From assembly GCF_001894885.1 (NCBI RefSeq), contig NZ_BCXB01000001.1, forward strand, positions 186,001 to 250,000: a stretch of DNA of 64,000 nucleotides, given 5' to 3'. Shown here in pieces: positions 29,636-38,627 of this stretch. Position 1 is the stretch's first letter. Every line of letters starts with the position of its first letter. Under the pieces are notes generated by a model. The model saw only the letters and a program-made list of their open reading frames with translations, was not told the origin of the DNA and did not search any database. The translations under genes and the position numbers were made by a program. Origin of the DNA: Rhodococcus marinonascens NBRC 14363. Lineage in GTDB: Bacteria > Actinomycetota > Actinomycetes > Mycobacteriales > Mycobacteriaceae.

Positions 29636-30127
29636 TTATCGGGGACTGCAGATGACGACGGGAATTGTGCGGTCGGTCCAGGACTGGTAGCTGTCGAACT
29701 CGGCGTACATTTCGACCAGTCGCGGCCAAAGTCGGGCTCGTTCGTCAGGTGCCGCGACGCGTGCGGTCATCGGACGCACCCGCGACTTCACTTGGACCGT
29801 AACCTCCGAGTCCGCCCGGAGGTTGAGATACCACATCGGGTTCTTCGGCAGGCCACCCTGTGAGGCGACGAGGATGATTTGGTCGCCATCTGCGAGGAAC
29901 AGCAGCGGACTGATGCGCGGCTCACCACTCTTTCGGCCGGTGGTGGTCAAGAGGCACACGGCCAACCCGCGAGGGAAGGCGCTGCCCACCCGCCATGTAC
30001 TACCCAGTCGCCCGCCCGTTCGCCGATACAGCGCGACATTGAACGCCGACATCCGTTTGATGAAGGCGACGGTCCACTTCGAGTCTAGGCCGGGCGGTCG
30101 ACGGGGTGCGGGAGTCGAGGAATTCAC
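29636..30127 (-). CDS. Ddn-type deazaflavin (F420)-dependent nitroreductase family protein
   Basis: A 163-residue split-barrel protein with the family segments LTTTGRKSGEPRISPLLFL and GGLPKNPMWYLNLRADSEVT, as in M. tuberculosis Ddn (Rv3547), which sits next to fadA5 there as here. Such proteins use reduced F420 to reduce quinones or other acceptors at the membrane face. The ATG is at 30127, 10 bases downstream of the fadA5 stop, so it is probably co-transcribed with fadA5. Confidence 0.88.
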   Translation of the reverse strand: MNSSTPAPRRPPGLDSKWTVAFIKRMSAFNVALYRRTGGRLGSTWRVGSAFPRGLAVCLLTTTGRKSGEPRISPLLFLADGDQIILVASQGGLPKNPMWYLNLRADSEVTVQVKSRVRPMTARVAAPDERARLWPRLVEMYAEFDSYQSWTDRTIPVVICSPR

Positions 30128-30137
30128 TGCCGCCGGC

Positions 30138-31322
<1,185 letters not shown>

Positions 31323-31330
31323 TCAGAAAA

Positions 31331-31344
31331 TAGAACAGGTTCAG
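31331..31344. promoter_or_regulatory. KstR-type operator, fadA5 side
   Basis: TAGAACAGGTTCAG matches the KstR consensus TNNAACNNGTTNNA at all fixed positions except the last. It lies 30 bases before the fadA5 start on the minus strand and should control that unit. Confidence 0.7.
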
Positions 31345-31408
31345 TCATTCGGACAGGGTCTGCACAACCTTTCCTTTGCTAGTCGCGCAGCTTGTGATTC
31401 AATACTAG

Positions 31409-31422
31409 TAGAACGTGTTCCA
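31409..31422. promoter_or_regulatory. KstR-type operator, cyp125 side
   Basis: TAGAACGTGTTCCA fits the KstR consensus TNNAACNNGTTNNA completely and lies 17 bases before the ATG at 31439 (41 before the GTG at 31463). With the box at 31331 it gives one operator for each direction of the divergent fadA5/cyp125 promoter. Confidence 0.75.
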
Positions 31423-31462
31423 CATTACTGAGTGGTATATGGCTTCAGGGCAGGAGACAGCA

Positions 31463-32719
31463 GTGGCGCAGCCCAATCTTCCAGAGGGTTTCGACTTCAC
31501 CGATCCGGATATCTACGCAGAGCGTATTCCTCATGAGGAGTTCGCTGAGCTGCGAAAGACGGCTCCGATCTGGTGGAACCCGCAGCCGCCGGAGATCGGC
31601 GGATTTCACGACGACGGCTACTGGGTCGTGAGCAAGCTCGAGGATGTCAAGGAGGTGTCGCGGCGCAACGACGTCTTCTCGACGAGCGAGAACACCGCGA
31701 TCGTGCGCTTCGCCGACGACATTCCGCGCGAGAACATCGAGATGCAGCGCCTCATCCTGATCAACAAGGACGCGCCCGAGCACACAAAGCTCCGCAAACT
31801 GGTCTCCCGTGGATTCACGCCGCGTGCGATCAACAGCTTGCGCGAAGAACTCACCGAGCGCGCCGAGAAGATCGTGAAAGAAGCGGCAGAATCGGGAGCG
31901 GGCGACTTCGTCACCCAGGTGGCGTGTGAACTTCCGTTGCAGGCGATTGCGGAACTGATGGGTGTAGCGCAGGAGGATCGCCTGAAGGTCTTCGACTGGT
32001 CGAATCAGATGACGGGCTACGACGATCCCGAATTGGACGTCGATCCGCAGGCAGCCTCGATGGAAATTCTCGGCTACGCCTATCAGTTGGCCGACGAACG
32101 TAAGAAGTGCCCGGCGAACGACATCGTGACGACGCTCATCGAGGCGGACATCGATGGAAACGAGCTTTCTCCAGAGGAGTTCGGATTCTTCTTCGTTCTG
32201 CTCGCGGTGGCGGGCAACGAGACCACGCGCAATGCCATCACGCACGGCATGGTCGCCTTCCTCGACAATCCCGAACAGTGGGAGCTGTACAAGAAGGAAC
32301 GTCCCAAGACTGCGGCCGACGAGATCGTCCGGTGGGCCACTCCGGTCATGTCGTTCCAACGTACGGCCCTCGAGGACACCGAACTCGGCGGAGTGCAGAT
32401 CAAAAAGGGCCAGCGGGTCGTCATGCTGTACGGCTCCGCCAATTTCGACGAAGACGCCTTCGATCACCCCGAGAAGTTCGACATCATGCGTGAGGACAAT
32501 CAGCACGTCGGCTTCGGCGGAACCGGTGCGCACTACTGCATAGGTGCGAACCTTGCCCGGCTCGAGATCGACCTGATCTTCAATGCGATTGCCGATCATC
32601 TGCCCGACATCAGCAAGCTGGGTGACCCGCGACGCCTGCGTTCCGGGTGGCTAAACGGAATCAAGGAGTTTCAGGTCGATTACAAGACCGGGTCGGGTGG
32701 CTGCCCGGTCGTTCACTGA
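31463..32719 (+). CDS. cyp125: Steroid C26-monooxygenase CYP125
   Basis: About 418 residues starting MAQPNLPEGFDFTDPDIYAE, matching CYP125 closely. The I-helix motif is AGNETTRN, with asparagine where most P450s have aspartate, as in CYP125. The haem-binding cysteine is at about residue 359 in FGGTGAHYCIGANLAR. It oxidises the terminal C26 of cholesterol/cholestenone, probably with FdxD encoded in this window. The GTG at 31463 has AGGAG 6 nt upstream; an in-frame ATG at 31439 adds 8 residues and cannot be excluded. KstR-type box just upstream; strong hairpin terminator downstream. Confidence 0.94.
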   Translation: MAQPNLPEGFDFTDPDIYAERIPHEEFAELRKTAPIWWNPQPPEIGGFHDDGYWVVSKLEDVKEVSRRNDVFSTSENTAIVRFADDIPRENIEMQRLILINKDAPEHTKLRKLVSRGFTPRAINSLREELTERAEKIVKEAAESGAGDFVTQVACELPLQAIAELMGVAQEDRLKVFDWSNQMTGYDDPELDVDPQAASMEILGYAYQLADERKKCPANDIVTTLIEADIDGNELSPEEFGFFFVLLAVAGNETTRNAITHGMVAFLDNPEQWELYKKERPKTAADEIVRWATPVMSFQRTALEDTELGGVQIKKGQRVVMLYGSANFDEDAFDHPEKFDIMREDNQHVGFGGTGAHYCIGANLARLEIDLIFNAIADHLPDISKLGDPRRLRSGWLNGIKEFQVDYKTGSGGCPVVH

Positions 32720-32731
32720 CCCCCAGATTCG

Positions 32732-32769
32732 GCGGCGCCGGAGAGAACCCTCATCCTCTCCGGCGCCGC
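32732..32769 (+). terminator. Strong hairpin terminator after cyp125
   Basis: A perfect 14-bp stem (GCGGCGCCGGAGAG at 32732-32745 with its complement at 32756-32769) and a 10-nt loop lie 12 bases after the cyp125 stop, followed by TGTTCTATGT. Its right arm runs into an exact 16-bp tandem duplication. Confidence 0.8.
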
Positions 32770-32796
32770 TGTTCTATGTCGCCGCTGTTCTATGTC
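32765..32796. repeat. Exact 16-bp tandem duplication
   Basis: GCCGCTGTTCTATGTC occurs twice head to tail at 32765-32780 and 32781-32796, starting inside the right arm of the terminator hairpin. Probably a replication-slippage duplication. Confidence 0.85.
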
Positions 32797-32861
32797 GCTG
32801 ACATGCAGGTACGGAGTGATGCAGGCATCGAGTTGTGAGCGCCGAACGTGATCTGACGCTC

Positions 32862-33275
32862 TCAACCTTGGCGTAGTGTCTTCATCGCCCGCTCGACCTC
32901 CCAGAAGGCGCGCAAGGAGATGATCTTGCCTGCCTCGTTCACTCGGTAGATGAACACGCCCTCGGCGTCGATCTGCGCTCCTGCGACCGTGGACCGGACG
33001 GTGCCGATGTTCACGTTCTCGTTTCCACACACCAGCGAATCATCGATGAGGAATTCGAGTGACTCCGTGGTCGCGATCGTCAGGTCGTAGAACCGGGAAA
33101 TCGCCTCGATACCGTGGTGTCCGTTGCCTTCCGGGTCGAAACCGGAAGGGCCGACGGGATCTTCCACACACGCGTCCTCGGCGAACAGGGCCAGCCACTC
33201 CTGCTTGCGCTTGCCACTGGCCGCCTCACGGGAAGCCTGTCCTGCGATACGGGCTGGATGGTCGGCGGTCGTCAT
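32862..33275 (-). CDS. Ketosteroid-isomerase-like NTF2-fold protein
   Basis: A 137-residue protein resembling delta5-3-ketosteroid isomerase. The segment LFAEDACVEDPVG carries D39, equivalent to the catalytic Asp38 of Comamonas KSI. By hand alignment the second oxyanion-hole acid (Asp99) is not conserved: FIYRVNEAGK occupies that place. The ATG at 33275 is chosen because AGAGGT lies 7 nt upstream. It starts 10 bases after the LLM gene stop and is probably co-transcribed. Role as a 3-keto-delta5 to delta4 isomerase or another steroid-binding function is inferred. Confidence 0.75.
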   Translation of the reverse strand: MTTADHPARIAGQASREAASGKRKQEWLALFAEDACVEDPVGPSGFDPEGNGHHGIEAISRFYDLTIATTESLEFLIDDSLVCGNENVNIGTVRSTVAGAQIDAEGVFIYRVNEAGKIISLRAFWEVERAMKTLRQG

Positions 33276-33285
33276 GTCCACACCT

Positions 33286-34149
33286 CTATCCGATGTACTT
33301 GTCGGCGAACCTGCGTAGCGATTCCTGCTTGGCCTCGAGTGGTCCCTCGAAGCCGATGCCGTCGAAGATCCAGGGGACGACGATCGTGTCGGTCACCCCC
33401 GCGTCGGCCAATTGGGCGTAGCCGTCCTTGCCGAAACGGTCGATGCAGACGGTCTGGATCTCGTAAGGTTCGCGGGCTCGGCCGTATTCTTCGCGAAGTT
33501 CTCGCAGACGCTCGATGACCTGCACGAGATCGTCATATTTGATCATCGCGGATGTCCATCCGTCGCCGACGCGGGCCGCCCGGCGCAGCGCGATGTCAGT
33601 GTGTCCGCCGACGTAGAACGGCACGGGTCGGGTCGGCGCTGGACTCATCTGCAGGCGGTCGAAGTCGAAGTACTCGCCGTGGTACTCCACCATGCCGCCG
33701 CGGAGGATCAGTTTGATGACCTCGATCATCTCGTCGACGCGGGCCCCACGATTCTTGTAGGGCACTCCGCACCACTCGAATTCCTCTGGTGCCCAGCCAA
33801 TTCCGACACCGAAGCCGAATCTGTTGCCGATAAGGTTGGCCACCGACCCCACTTGGCGGGCCAGGAGCACCGGGTTACGCGAACCCAGTTTGAGTACCTG
33901 AGTGTAGAACTCGATCTTCGACGTCACCGCACCCATCGCCGCAGCCGCGATCAGTGGATCGACCCACGGAGTTTCCTCGTTCCACATGCGCGAACCGTCC
34001 GGCGTGTACGGGTAGTCGGCGCTCTGTTTCTCCATGAAGAACAGCGAGTCGGGAAGTGCAATGGATGAGAATCCGCACTCCTCGGCGGTTTTCGCGAGAG
34101 CGGGCAACTGATCGAGGGGGTTCATGGCTACGCCGACGGTGAACTTCAT
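33286..34149 (-). CDS. LLM-class F420-dependent oxidoreductase (second of three)
   Basis: A 287-residue luciferase-like TIM barrel starting MKFTVGVAMNPLDQLPALAK, with NRFGFGVGIGWAPEEFEWCG as the glycine-rich family segment. The ATG at 34149 is chosen because GGGGGTATCACC precedes it; the frame is open further into ltp3 without homology. It lies between ltp3 (16 bases upstream) and the isomerase-like gene, so it is the fourth gene of a leftward five-gene unit starting at the OB-fold gene. Confidence 0.87.
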   Translation of the reverse strand: MKFTVGVAMNPLDQLPALAKTAEECGFSSIALPDSLFFMEKQSADYPYTPDGSRMWNEETPWVDPLIAAAAMGAVTSKIEFYTQVLKLGSRNPVLLARQVGSVANLIGNRFGFGVGIGWAPEEFEWCGVPYKNRGARVDEMIEVIKLILRGGMVEYHGEYFDFDRLQMSPAPTRPVPFYVGGHTDIALRRAARVGDGWTSAMIKYDDLVQVIERLRELREEYGRAREPYEIQTVCIDRFGKDGYAQLADAGVTDTIVVPWIFDGIGFEGPLEAKQESLRRFADKYIG

Positions 34150-34165
34150 GGTGATACCCCCGTTA

Positions 34166-35371
34166 CTAGTTGTTCGGTCGGTCGGAGCCGACCACCCACA
34201 TCGAGAAGTACTGTGAACCGCCGCCGTAGGCGTGGCCGAGCGCTTTGCGTGCGTTCTGCACCTGGTGGTCACCGGCGCGGTGCATCACTTGCATCGCCGA
34301 TTCGGCGAACCGGATCATGCCCGACGCACCGATGGGGTTGGACGACAGAACGCCGCCGGACGCGTTGACCGGAAGTCGGCCGCCGATGGCGGTCTCGCCC
34401 GCCTCGGTCAGCTTCCAGCCCGCGCCCTCCGACACGAAGCCGAGGTTCTCGAGCCACATCGGTTCGAACCAGGAGAAGGGGACATAGATTTCGGCCACGT
34501 CGATCTCGTCGAGCGGTTCCCTGATGCCCGCGGCCTTCCACAGCGCGGCTGCAGCGTCACGGCCTGCCTGCGGATTGACCTGATCTCGTTCCGAGAACGT
34601 GGTGGGCTCGGTGCGCATTGCGGTGGCGTGAATCCACGCGACCTCCCGGCCCTCGGCCGTCACCTCCGCCGCGGCCTCCTCGTTGCCGATCACCATCGCA
34701 CAAGCGCCATCGGATGACGGGCAGGTCTCGTCGTAGCGGATCGGATCCCACAACATCTGCGAGGCCTGTACCGATTCGAGGGTGATGTCGGGCTGCTTCA
34801 GGTGTGCGTACGGGTTGAGGCTGCCGTTGAGTCGATCCTTCACCGCCACCATCGCACCGATGTGGTCGGGCGCGCCGGACCGCCGGATGTACGAGCGGAC
34901 GTGTGGCGCGAAGTATCCACCCGCGCCGGCACCCACCGGCATGTTGAACGGGATGGGGGTGGACAGCGCCCACATAGCGTTCGACTCGGACTGTTTCTCC
35001 CACGCCACCGTCAGCACCCGCTTGTGCACGCCGGACTTGACGAGGCTCGACGCGACGACCGCCGTCGATCCGCCCACTGATCCCGCCGTGTGCACACGCA
35101 GGAGCGGCTTGCCGTTGGCGCCCAGAGCGTCGGACATCGCGAGTTCGGGCATCATCGAACCCTCGAACAGGTCGGGAGCCTTGCCGATCACTATTGCATC
35201 GATGTCGTCCCAGCCCACCCGCGCGTCCTCCATCGCGCGGTCGATCGCCTCGCGAACCAGACCCGACATGGACACGTCGTGGCGCTTCGCCACATAGTGG
35301 GTCTGACCGGTGCCGAGCACCGCGGCCAATTGCCCGTCTCGGGCCGAGCGAGAAAAGGTGTTGTCGGACAT
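34166..35371 (-). CDS. ltp3: Ltp3: thiolase-fold steroid lyase/aldolase-like protein
   Basis: A 401-residue thiolase/SCP2-type protein, by position the Rv3523 counterpart. The region that carries the nucleophilic cysteine in true thiolases reads LLRVHTAGSVGGSTAV here, without cysteine, so it is probably not a thiolase but a lyase/aldolase-type enzyme like Ltp2. Rhodococcus ltp3 and ltp4 have been linked to degradation of C24-branched sterol side chains (literature from memory). The ATG at 35371 overlaps the ltp4 stop by 1 base (TGATG). Confidence 0.88.
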   Translation of the reverse strand: MSDNTFSRSARDGQLAAVLGTGQTHYVAKRHDVSMSGLVREAIDRAMEDARVGWDDIDAIVIGKAPDLFEGSMMPELAMSDALGANGKPLLRVHTAGSVGGSTAVVASSLVKSGVHKRVLTVAWEKQSESNAMWALSTPIPFNMPVGAGAGGYFAPHVRSYIRRSGAPDHIGAMVAVKDRLNGSLNPYAHLKQPDITLESVQASQMLWDPIRYDETCPSSDGACAMVIGNEEAAAEVTAEGREVAWIHATAMRTEPTTFSERDQVNPQAGRDAAAALWKAAGIREPLDEIDVAEIYVPFSWFEPMWLENLGFVSEGAGWKLTEAGETAIGGRLPVNASGGVLSSNPIGASGMIRFAESAMQVMHRAGDHQVQNARKALGHAYGGGSQYFSMWVVGSDRPNN

Positions 35372-36435
35372 CAGTTCCGCCCCTCCAAGACTGCGACCAA
35401 ATTCTGTTGCAACACAGCGCCGCTGGTAGCGTGCGCCAACGTTCGTCCGGCGTTGCCGTCCATGATGGCCTGGGCTGCGTAACCTATGCGTTCGAGACCT
35501 GCGGCGAACATCGGATTCCCGCTCAGCGGGCCACCCGACGGGTTGATCGTCGTCGCATCGGTGAGCCCGATGGCCTCGCACAGGATCAGTTCCTGATGGG
35601 TGAAGGGTCCGTGCAGTTCCGCGACGTCGAGGCCGCCGAGGTCGCCGCCGGTCGCGGCCCGCGCAGCGGAGGTCGTCGACGGTGAGACCGTGATGTCGCG
35701 GGCCCCGAAATTTGGGGAGTCGATCCGGTGCTCGATCCCGGTGATCCATGCGGGCCGCTCGCGCAACTGTCGGGCGCGGTCGCCCGACGCGAGGATGACC
35801 GCTGCCGCCCCGTCCGTGATCGGTGCACAGTCGTGCGCGCGCAGGGGGTCGGCGACGAAGGGGGTGGCGAGTAGGTCGTCGATGTCTACGCGCCCCGACA
35901 ATTGTGCGTTCGGATTTGTTTCCGCTGCTGCCCTGCTGCGGACGGCTACCGCAGCCATGTCTTCGGCCGTCCACTTGCCCGAGTCGAGTCCGAGTCGGGC
36001 TTGTAGTCCGGCGATGGACACGGAGTCGAGGGCGAGTGGTGCCACCAGATAGGGGTCGAGTTGCATCGACAGGGTCTTGCGGAGGTTGCCCGCCGAGGAC
36101 TTGCCGAACCCGTAAACCAGCGCGGTGTCGACCTCCCCGGTCATAATTTTGACCCAGGCCTCGTAGAAGGCCCATGCCGCATCCATCTCGACGTGCGACT
36201 CGTTGATCGGTGGCACCGCGCCTATGGAATCGATGGCGGAGATGAAGGAGAACGATCGGCCGGCCAGGTAGTCGGAGGACCCCGAGCACCAGAATCCGAT
36301 GTCGGACTTCGTGATTCCGAGGTCATCGTAGAGCTTCTGGAAACAGGGGACCAGCATCTCGACCCCGTTGGTGGTGCCGGTGGTCTCGCGCACGTGCGGT
36401 GCGTGCGCGAAGCCGACGACTGCGATATCTGTCAT
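35371..36435 (-). CDS. ltp4: Ltp4: thiolase-fold steroid lyase/aldolase-like protein
   Basis: A 354-residue thiolase-fold protein starting MTDIAVVGFAHAPHVRETTG, by position Rv3522. The expected nucleophile region (INESHVEMDAAWAFYEAWVK) has no cysteine, as in Ltp3. With Ltp3 and the double OB-fold protein it likely forms a multi-subunit complex for C-C cleavage in sterol side chains (inference from the Ltp2-ChsH2 pairing). It follows the OB-fold gene by 12 bases. Confidence 0.87.
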   Translation of the reverse strand: MTDIAVVGFAHAPHVRETTGTTNGVEMLVPCFQKLYDDLGITKSDIGFWCSGSSDYLAGRSFSFISAIDSIGAVPPINESHVEMDAAWAFYEAWVKIMTGEVDTALVYGFGKSSAGNLRKTLSMQLDPYLVAPLALDSVSIAGLQARLGLDSGKWTAEDMAAVAVRSRAAAETNPNAQLSGRVDIDDLLATPFVADPLRAHDCAPITDGAAAVILASGDRARQLRERPAWITGIEHRIDSPNFGARDITVSPSTTSAARAATGGDLGGLDVAELHGPFTHQELILCEAIGLTDATTINPSGGPLSGNPMFAAGLERIGYAAQAIMDGNAGRTLAHATSGAVLQQNLVAVLEGRN

Positions 36436-36447
36436 TGTGTCGCGCCC

Positions 36448-37428
36448 CTACAGGTGGTGTTTGAAGGTGTCGTAGTCGGCGTCGGGCTCACCCGTCGGCC
36501 TGAAATACTCGATGTTCTCGAGGGTGTGGTCCCACTCTTCGCGGGGTCTCCACTTGGCCTCCACACGCATGCCCATCCGAACGTCGGAGGCGTCGCAGTC
36601 GAGGATCAGGTGCAGAAACGCGATGTCCGCGCCGTCGAGCAGAACGTAGGCCGCGACGTACGGGGGCTTGATCCGCTGTCCAAGGAAGGGGACGTTGACG
36701 ACGCAGAACGTCGTGACGATGCCTTTGTCCGGCAATTCCACCTGTTCCTTGGTCGGGATGCCATCGGTGGGGTTGGCGCTGCGCGGCGGGATGTACACCT
36801 TCCCGTCGAGCCCGGTGCGGCCCCCGATCAGCTTTCCCTCCTTCAGCCCGCGGAGGTAGAAACTCTCCTCCGCGGAGGCCGAATGCATGTAGTCGAGGTC
36901 GATCGGCGTCGTGATCATCGTGACCGGTTCGGTGTCACCGACGGCCGGGTGCTCGCCCGTCGATTCGCCCGGTTCGAAGCACACGATGTCCTGGATGCGC
37001 CCGAAGCGTTCCTCGGCCCACTTTGCCCGCACCCTCATTCCCGTTCTCATCCTGGCAGGGGAGCCGACGTCCACCGCGTGCAGCAATGAGGTGTCTGCAC
37101 CGTCCAGCATGATCAGGGCCCACGCGAAGGGGGTGGTGAGTGGCTGTCCGGCAATGGGTTCCGGCATCCACGTCCAGCTCACCACGGTCCCGGCATCGGA
37201 GACCCCGACGAAGTCGGTGAGGGGTTCGGCCGTGCGTGCGTCGAATTCGGGTGGTGGTACATAGACGCGCCCATCCGATCCTCGGGCGCCGATGACCCTG
37301 CGCTCGCGCAGCGCAGTCACGAAGGCTCCGATTGTCGGACCCACCGATCGGGTGTAGTCGAAGTGAAGTTTCAGCGGGGCGCTCAGTGGTTCATTGGAGA
37401 ACGTTTCGGTCACAGCGCTCTTTCCCAT
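36448..37428 (-). CDS. Tandem DUF35 OB-fold protein, partner of Ltp3/Ltp4
   Basis: About 326 residues formed by two similar halves. Each half contains a RxxR/G-x-G-x-VYxPP motif (GARGSDGRVYVPP and GGRTGLDGKVYIPP) and a C-terminal OB-fold segment with ALIMLDGAD / AYVLLDGAD and MRVRAKW / MRVEAKW. DUF35 proteins pair with thiolase-fold enzymes in steroid side-chain cleavage. By position it is Rv3521. ATG at 37428 is used; a GTG at 37413 with GGGAAAGAG upstream is a good alternative. A perfect KstR box lies 16 bases upstream. Confidence 0.85.
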   Translation of the reverse strand: MGKSAVTETFSNEPLSAPLKLHFDYTRSVGPTIGAFVTALRERRVIGARGSDGRVYVPPPEFDARTAEPLTDFVGVSDAGTVVSWTWMPEPIAGQPLTTPFAWALIMLDGADTSLLHAVDVGSPARMRTGMRVRAKWAEERFGRIQDIVCFEPGESTGEHPAVGDTEPVTMITTPIDLDYMHSASAEESFYLRGLKEGKLIGGRTGLDGKVYIPPRSANPTDGIPTKEQVELPDKGIVTTFCVVNVPFLGQRIKPPYVAAYVLLDGADIAFLHLILDCDASDVRMGMRVEAKWRPREEWDHTLENIEYFRPTGEPDADYDTFKHHL

Positions 37429-37443
37429 CGTCACAACTTCGAG

Positions 37444-37457
37444 TAGAACAGGTTCTA
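37444..37457. promoter_or_regulatory. KstR-type operator between OB-fold and LLM genes
   Basis: TAGAACAGGTTCTA is a full match to TNNAACNNGTTNNA with symmetric TAGAAC/GTTCTA arms. It lies between divergent starts at 37428 and 37508 and can serve both the OB-ltp4-ltp3 unit and the LLM gene. Confidence 0.8.
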
Positions 37458-37507
37458 GTGTATGTGGCAAGTGCCACTTCTGACGACCGACGATACGGAG
37501 ACATTTG

Positions 37508-38545
37508 ATGAAGCTCGGGTTGCAACTGGGATACTGGGGAGCGCAACCGCCGGCAAACGCGCCGGAGTTGATTGCCGCCGCGGAAGCAGAAGGTTTCGAT
37601 GCCGTCTTCGCGGCCGAATCGTGGGGTTCCGATGCGTTCACCCCTCTCGCCTGGTGGGGTTCGAGCACTGAACAGGTGAGGCTGGGCACGTCCGTCGTCC
37701 AAATTTCTGCGCGCACACCCACCAGTACCGCCATGCACGCCCTCACCCTTGATCACCTCAGCGGAGGTCGGGCCATCCTCGGGCTCGGCGTGTCGGGGCC
37801 GCAGGTGGTCGAGGGGTGGTACGGACAGCCGTTCACGAAGCCCCTCGCCCGCACCCGCGAATACGTCTCGATCGTCCGCAAGGTCCTCGCCCGTCAAGGG
37901 CCGGTCACCAACGACGGCCCGCACTTCCCGCTGCCCTATTCCGGACCCGGTAGTACCGGTTTGGGTAAGCCTCTGAAGCCGATCACCCATCCGTTGCGCG
38001 ACGACGTCCCGATCTGGCTCGGCGCCGAAGGTCCTAAGAACGTGGCCCTCACCGCCGAGATCGCCGACGGTTGGCTTGCCATCTACTACTCGCCGCGCCT
38101 CGCCCCGATGTACAACGAATGGCTCGACGAGGGTTTCGCACGCGAGGGGGCACGTCGCAGTCGGGAGGACTTCGAGGTCGCCGCCACCTGTCAGGTGATC
38201 GTCACCGAAGACCGCGCTGCCGCCATCGCCGGACTCAAGCCGATCACCGCTCTCTACGTCGGGGGGATGGGCGCCCCCGAGCTCAACTTCCATGCGCAGG
38301 TCTACACGCGCATGGGCTATGGCGACCAGGTCAAGGAAATCGGCCGACTGTTCCGTGCCAGCCGCAAGGACGAAGCCGCTGCCGTCGTTCCCGACGAGAT
38401 GGTCGCCGAGACAATGATCATCGGCAACCTCGACCAAGTCCGCGCCGACGTCAAGCGCTGGGCCGATGCCGGGGTCACCATGCTCGTCGTCTCCTGCCAC
38501 GACGCCGACCACATCCGGCAGCTGTCGTCGGCGGTTCTCGGCTGA
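37508..38545 (+). CDS. LLM-class F420-dependent oxidoreductase (Rv3520c-like, third of three)
   Basis: A 345-residue luciferase-like TIM barrel starting MKLGLQLGYWGAQPPANAPE, with ALTLDHLSGGRAILGLGVSG as the family glycine-rich strand. By position it is the counterpart of Rv3520c, a putative F420-dependent enzyme of the KstR regulon. A TTG lies one codon upstream; the ATG at 37508 is preferred. Likely acts on a CoA-bound sterol side chain, but the reaction is unknown. Confidence 0.88.
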   Translation: MKLGLQLGYWGAQPPANAPELIAAAEAEGFDAVFAAESWGSDAFTPLAWWGSSTEQVRLGTSVVQISARTPTSTAMHALTLDHLSGGRAILGLGVSGPQVVEGWYGQPFTKPLARTREYVSIVRKVLARQGPVTNDGPHFPLPYSGPGSTGLGKPLKPITHPLRDDVPIWLGAEGPKNVALTAEIADGWLAIYYSPRLAPMYNEWLDEGFAREGARRSREDFEVAATCQVIVTEDRAAAIAGLKPITALYVGGMGAPELNFHAQVYTRMGYGDQVKEIGRLFRASRKDEAAAVVPDEMVAETMIIGNLDQVRADVKRWADAGVTMLVVSCHDADHIRQLSSAVLG

Positions 38546-38627
38546 TCAGGTGGCGAGCAGGGAGTCGAGCCGCAGTGCTACCGGCAACTACTGCTGTGTC
38601 ACGACACCTGCACGGCTCCTCAAAGTA

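Noticed and set aside
31445-32599. 384-residue minus-strand open frame antisense to cyp125
   Set aside because: No domain is recognisable and it lies wholly within the CYP125 gene.
34166-36289. 707-residue frame as a fused thiolase-type protein
   Set aside because: The upstream part is antisense-frame translation of ltp4; ltp3 starts at the coupled ATG at 35371.
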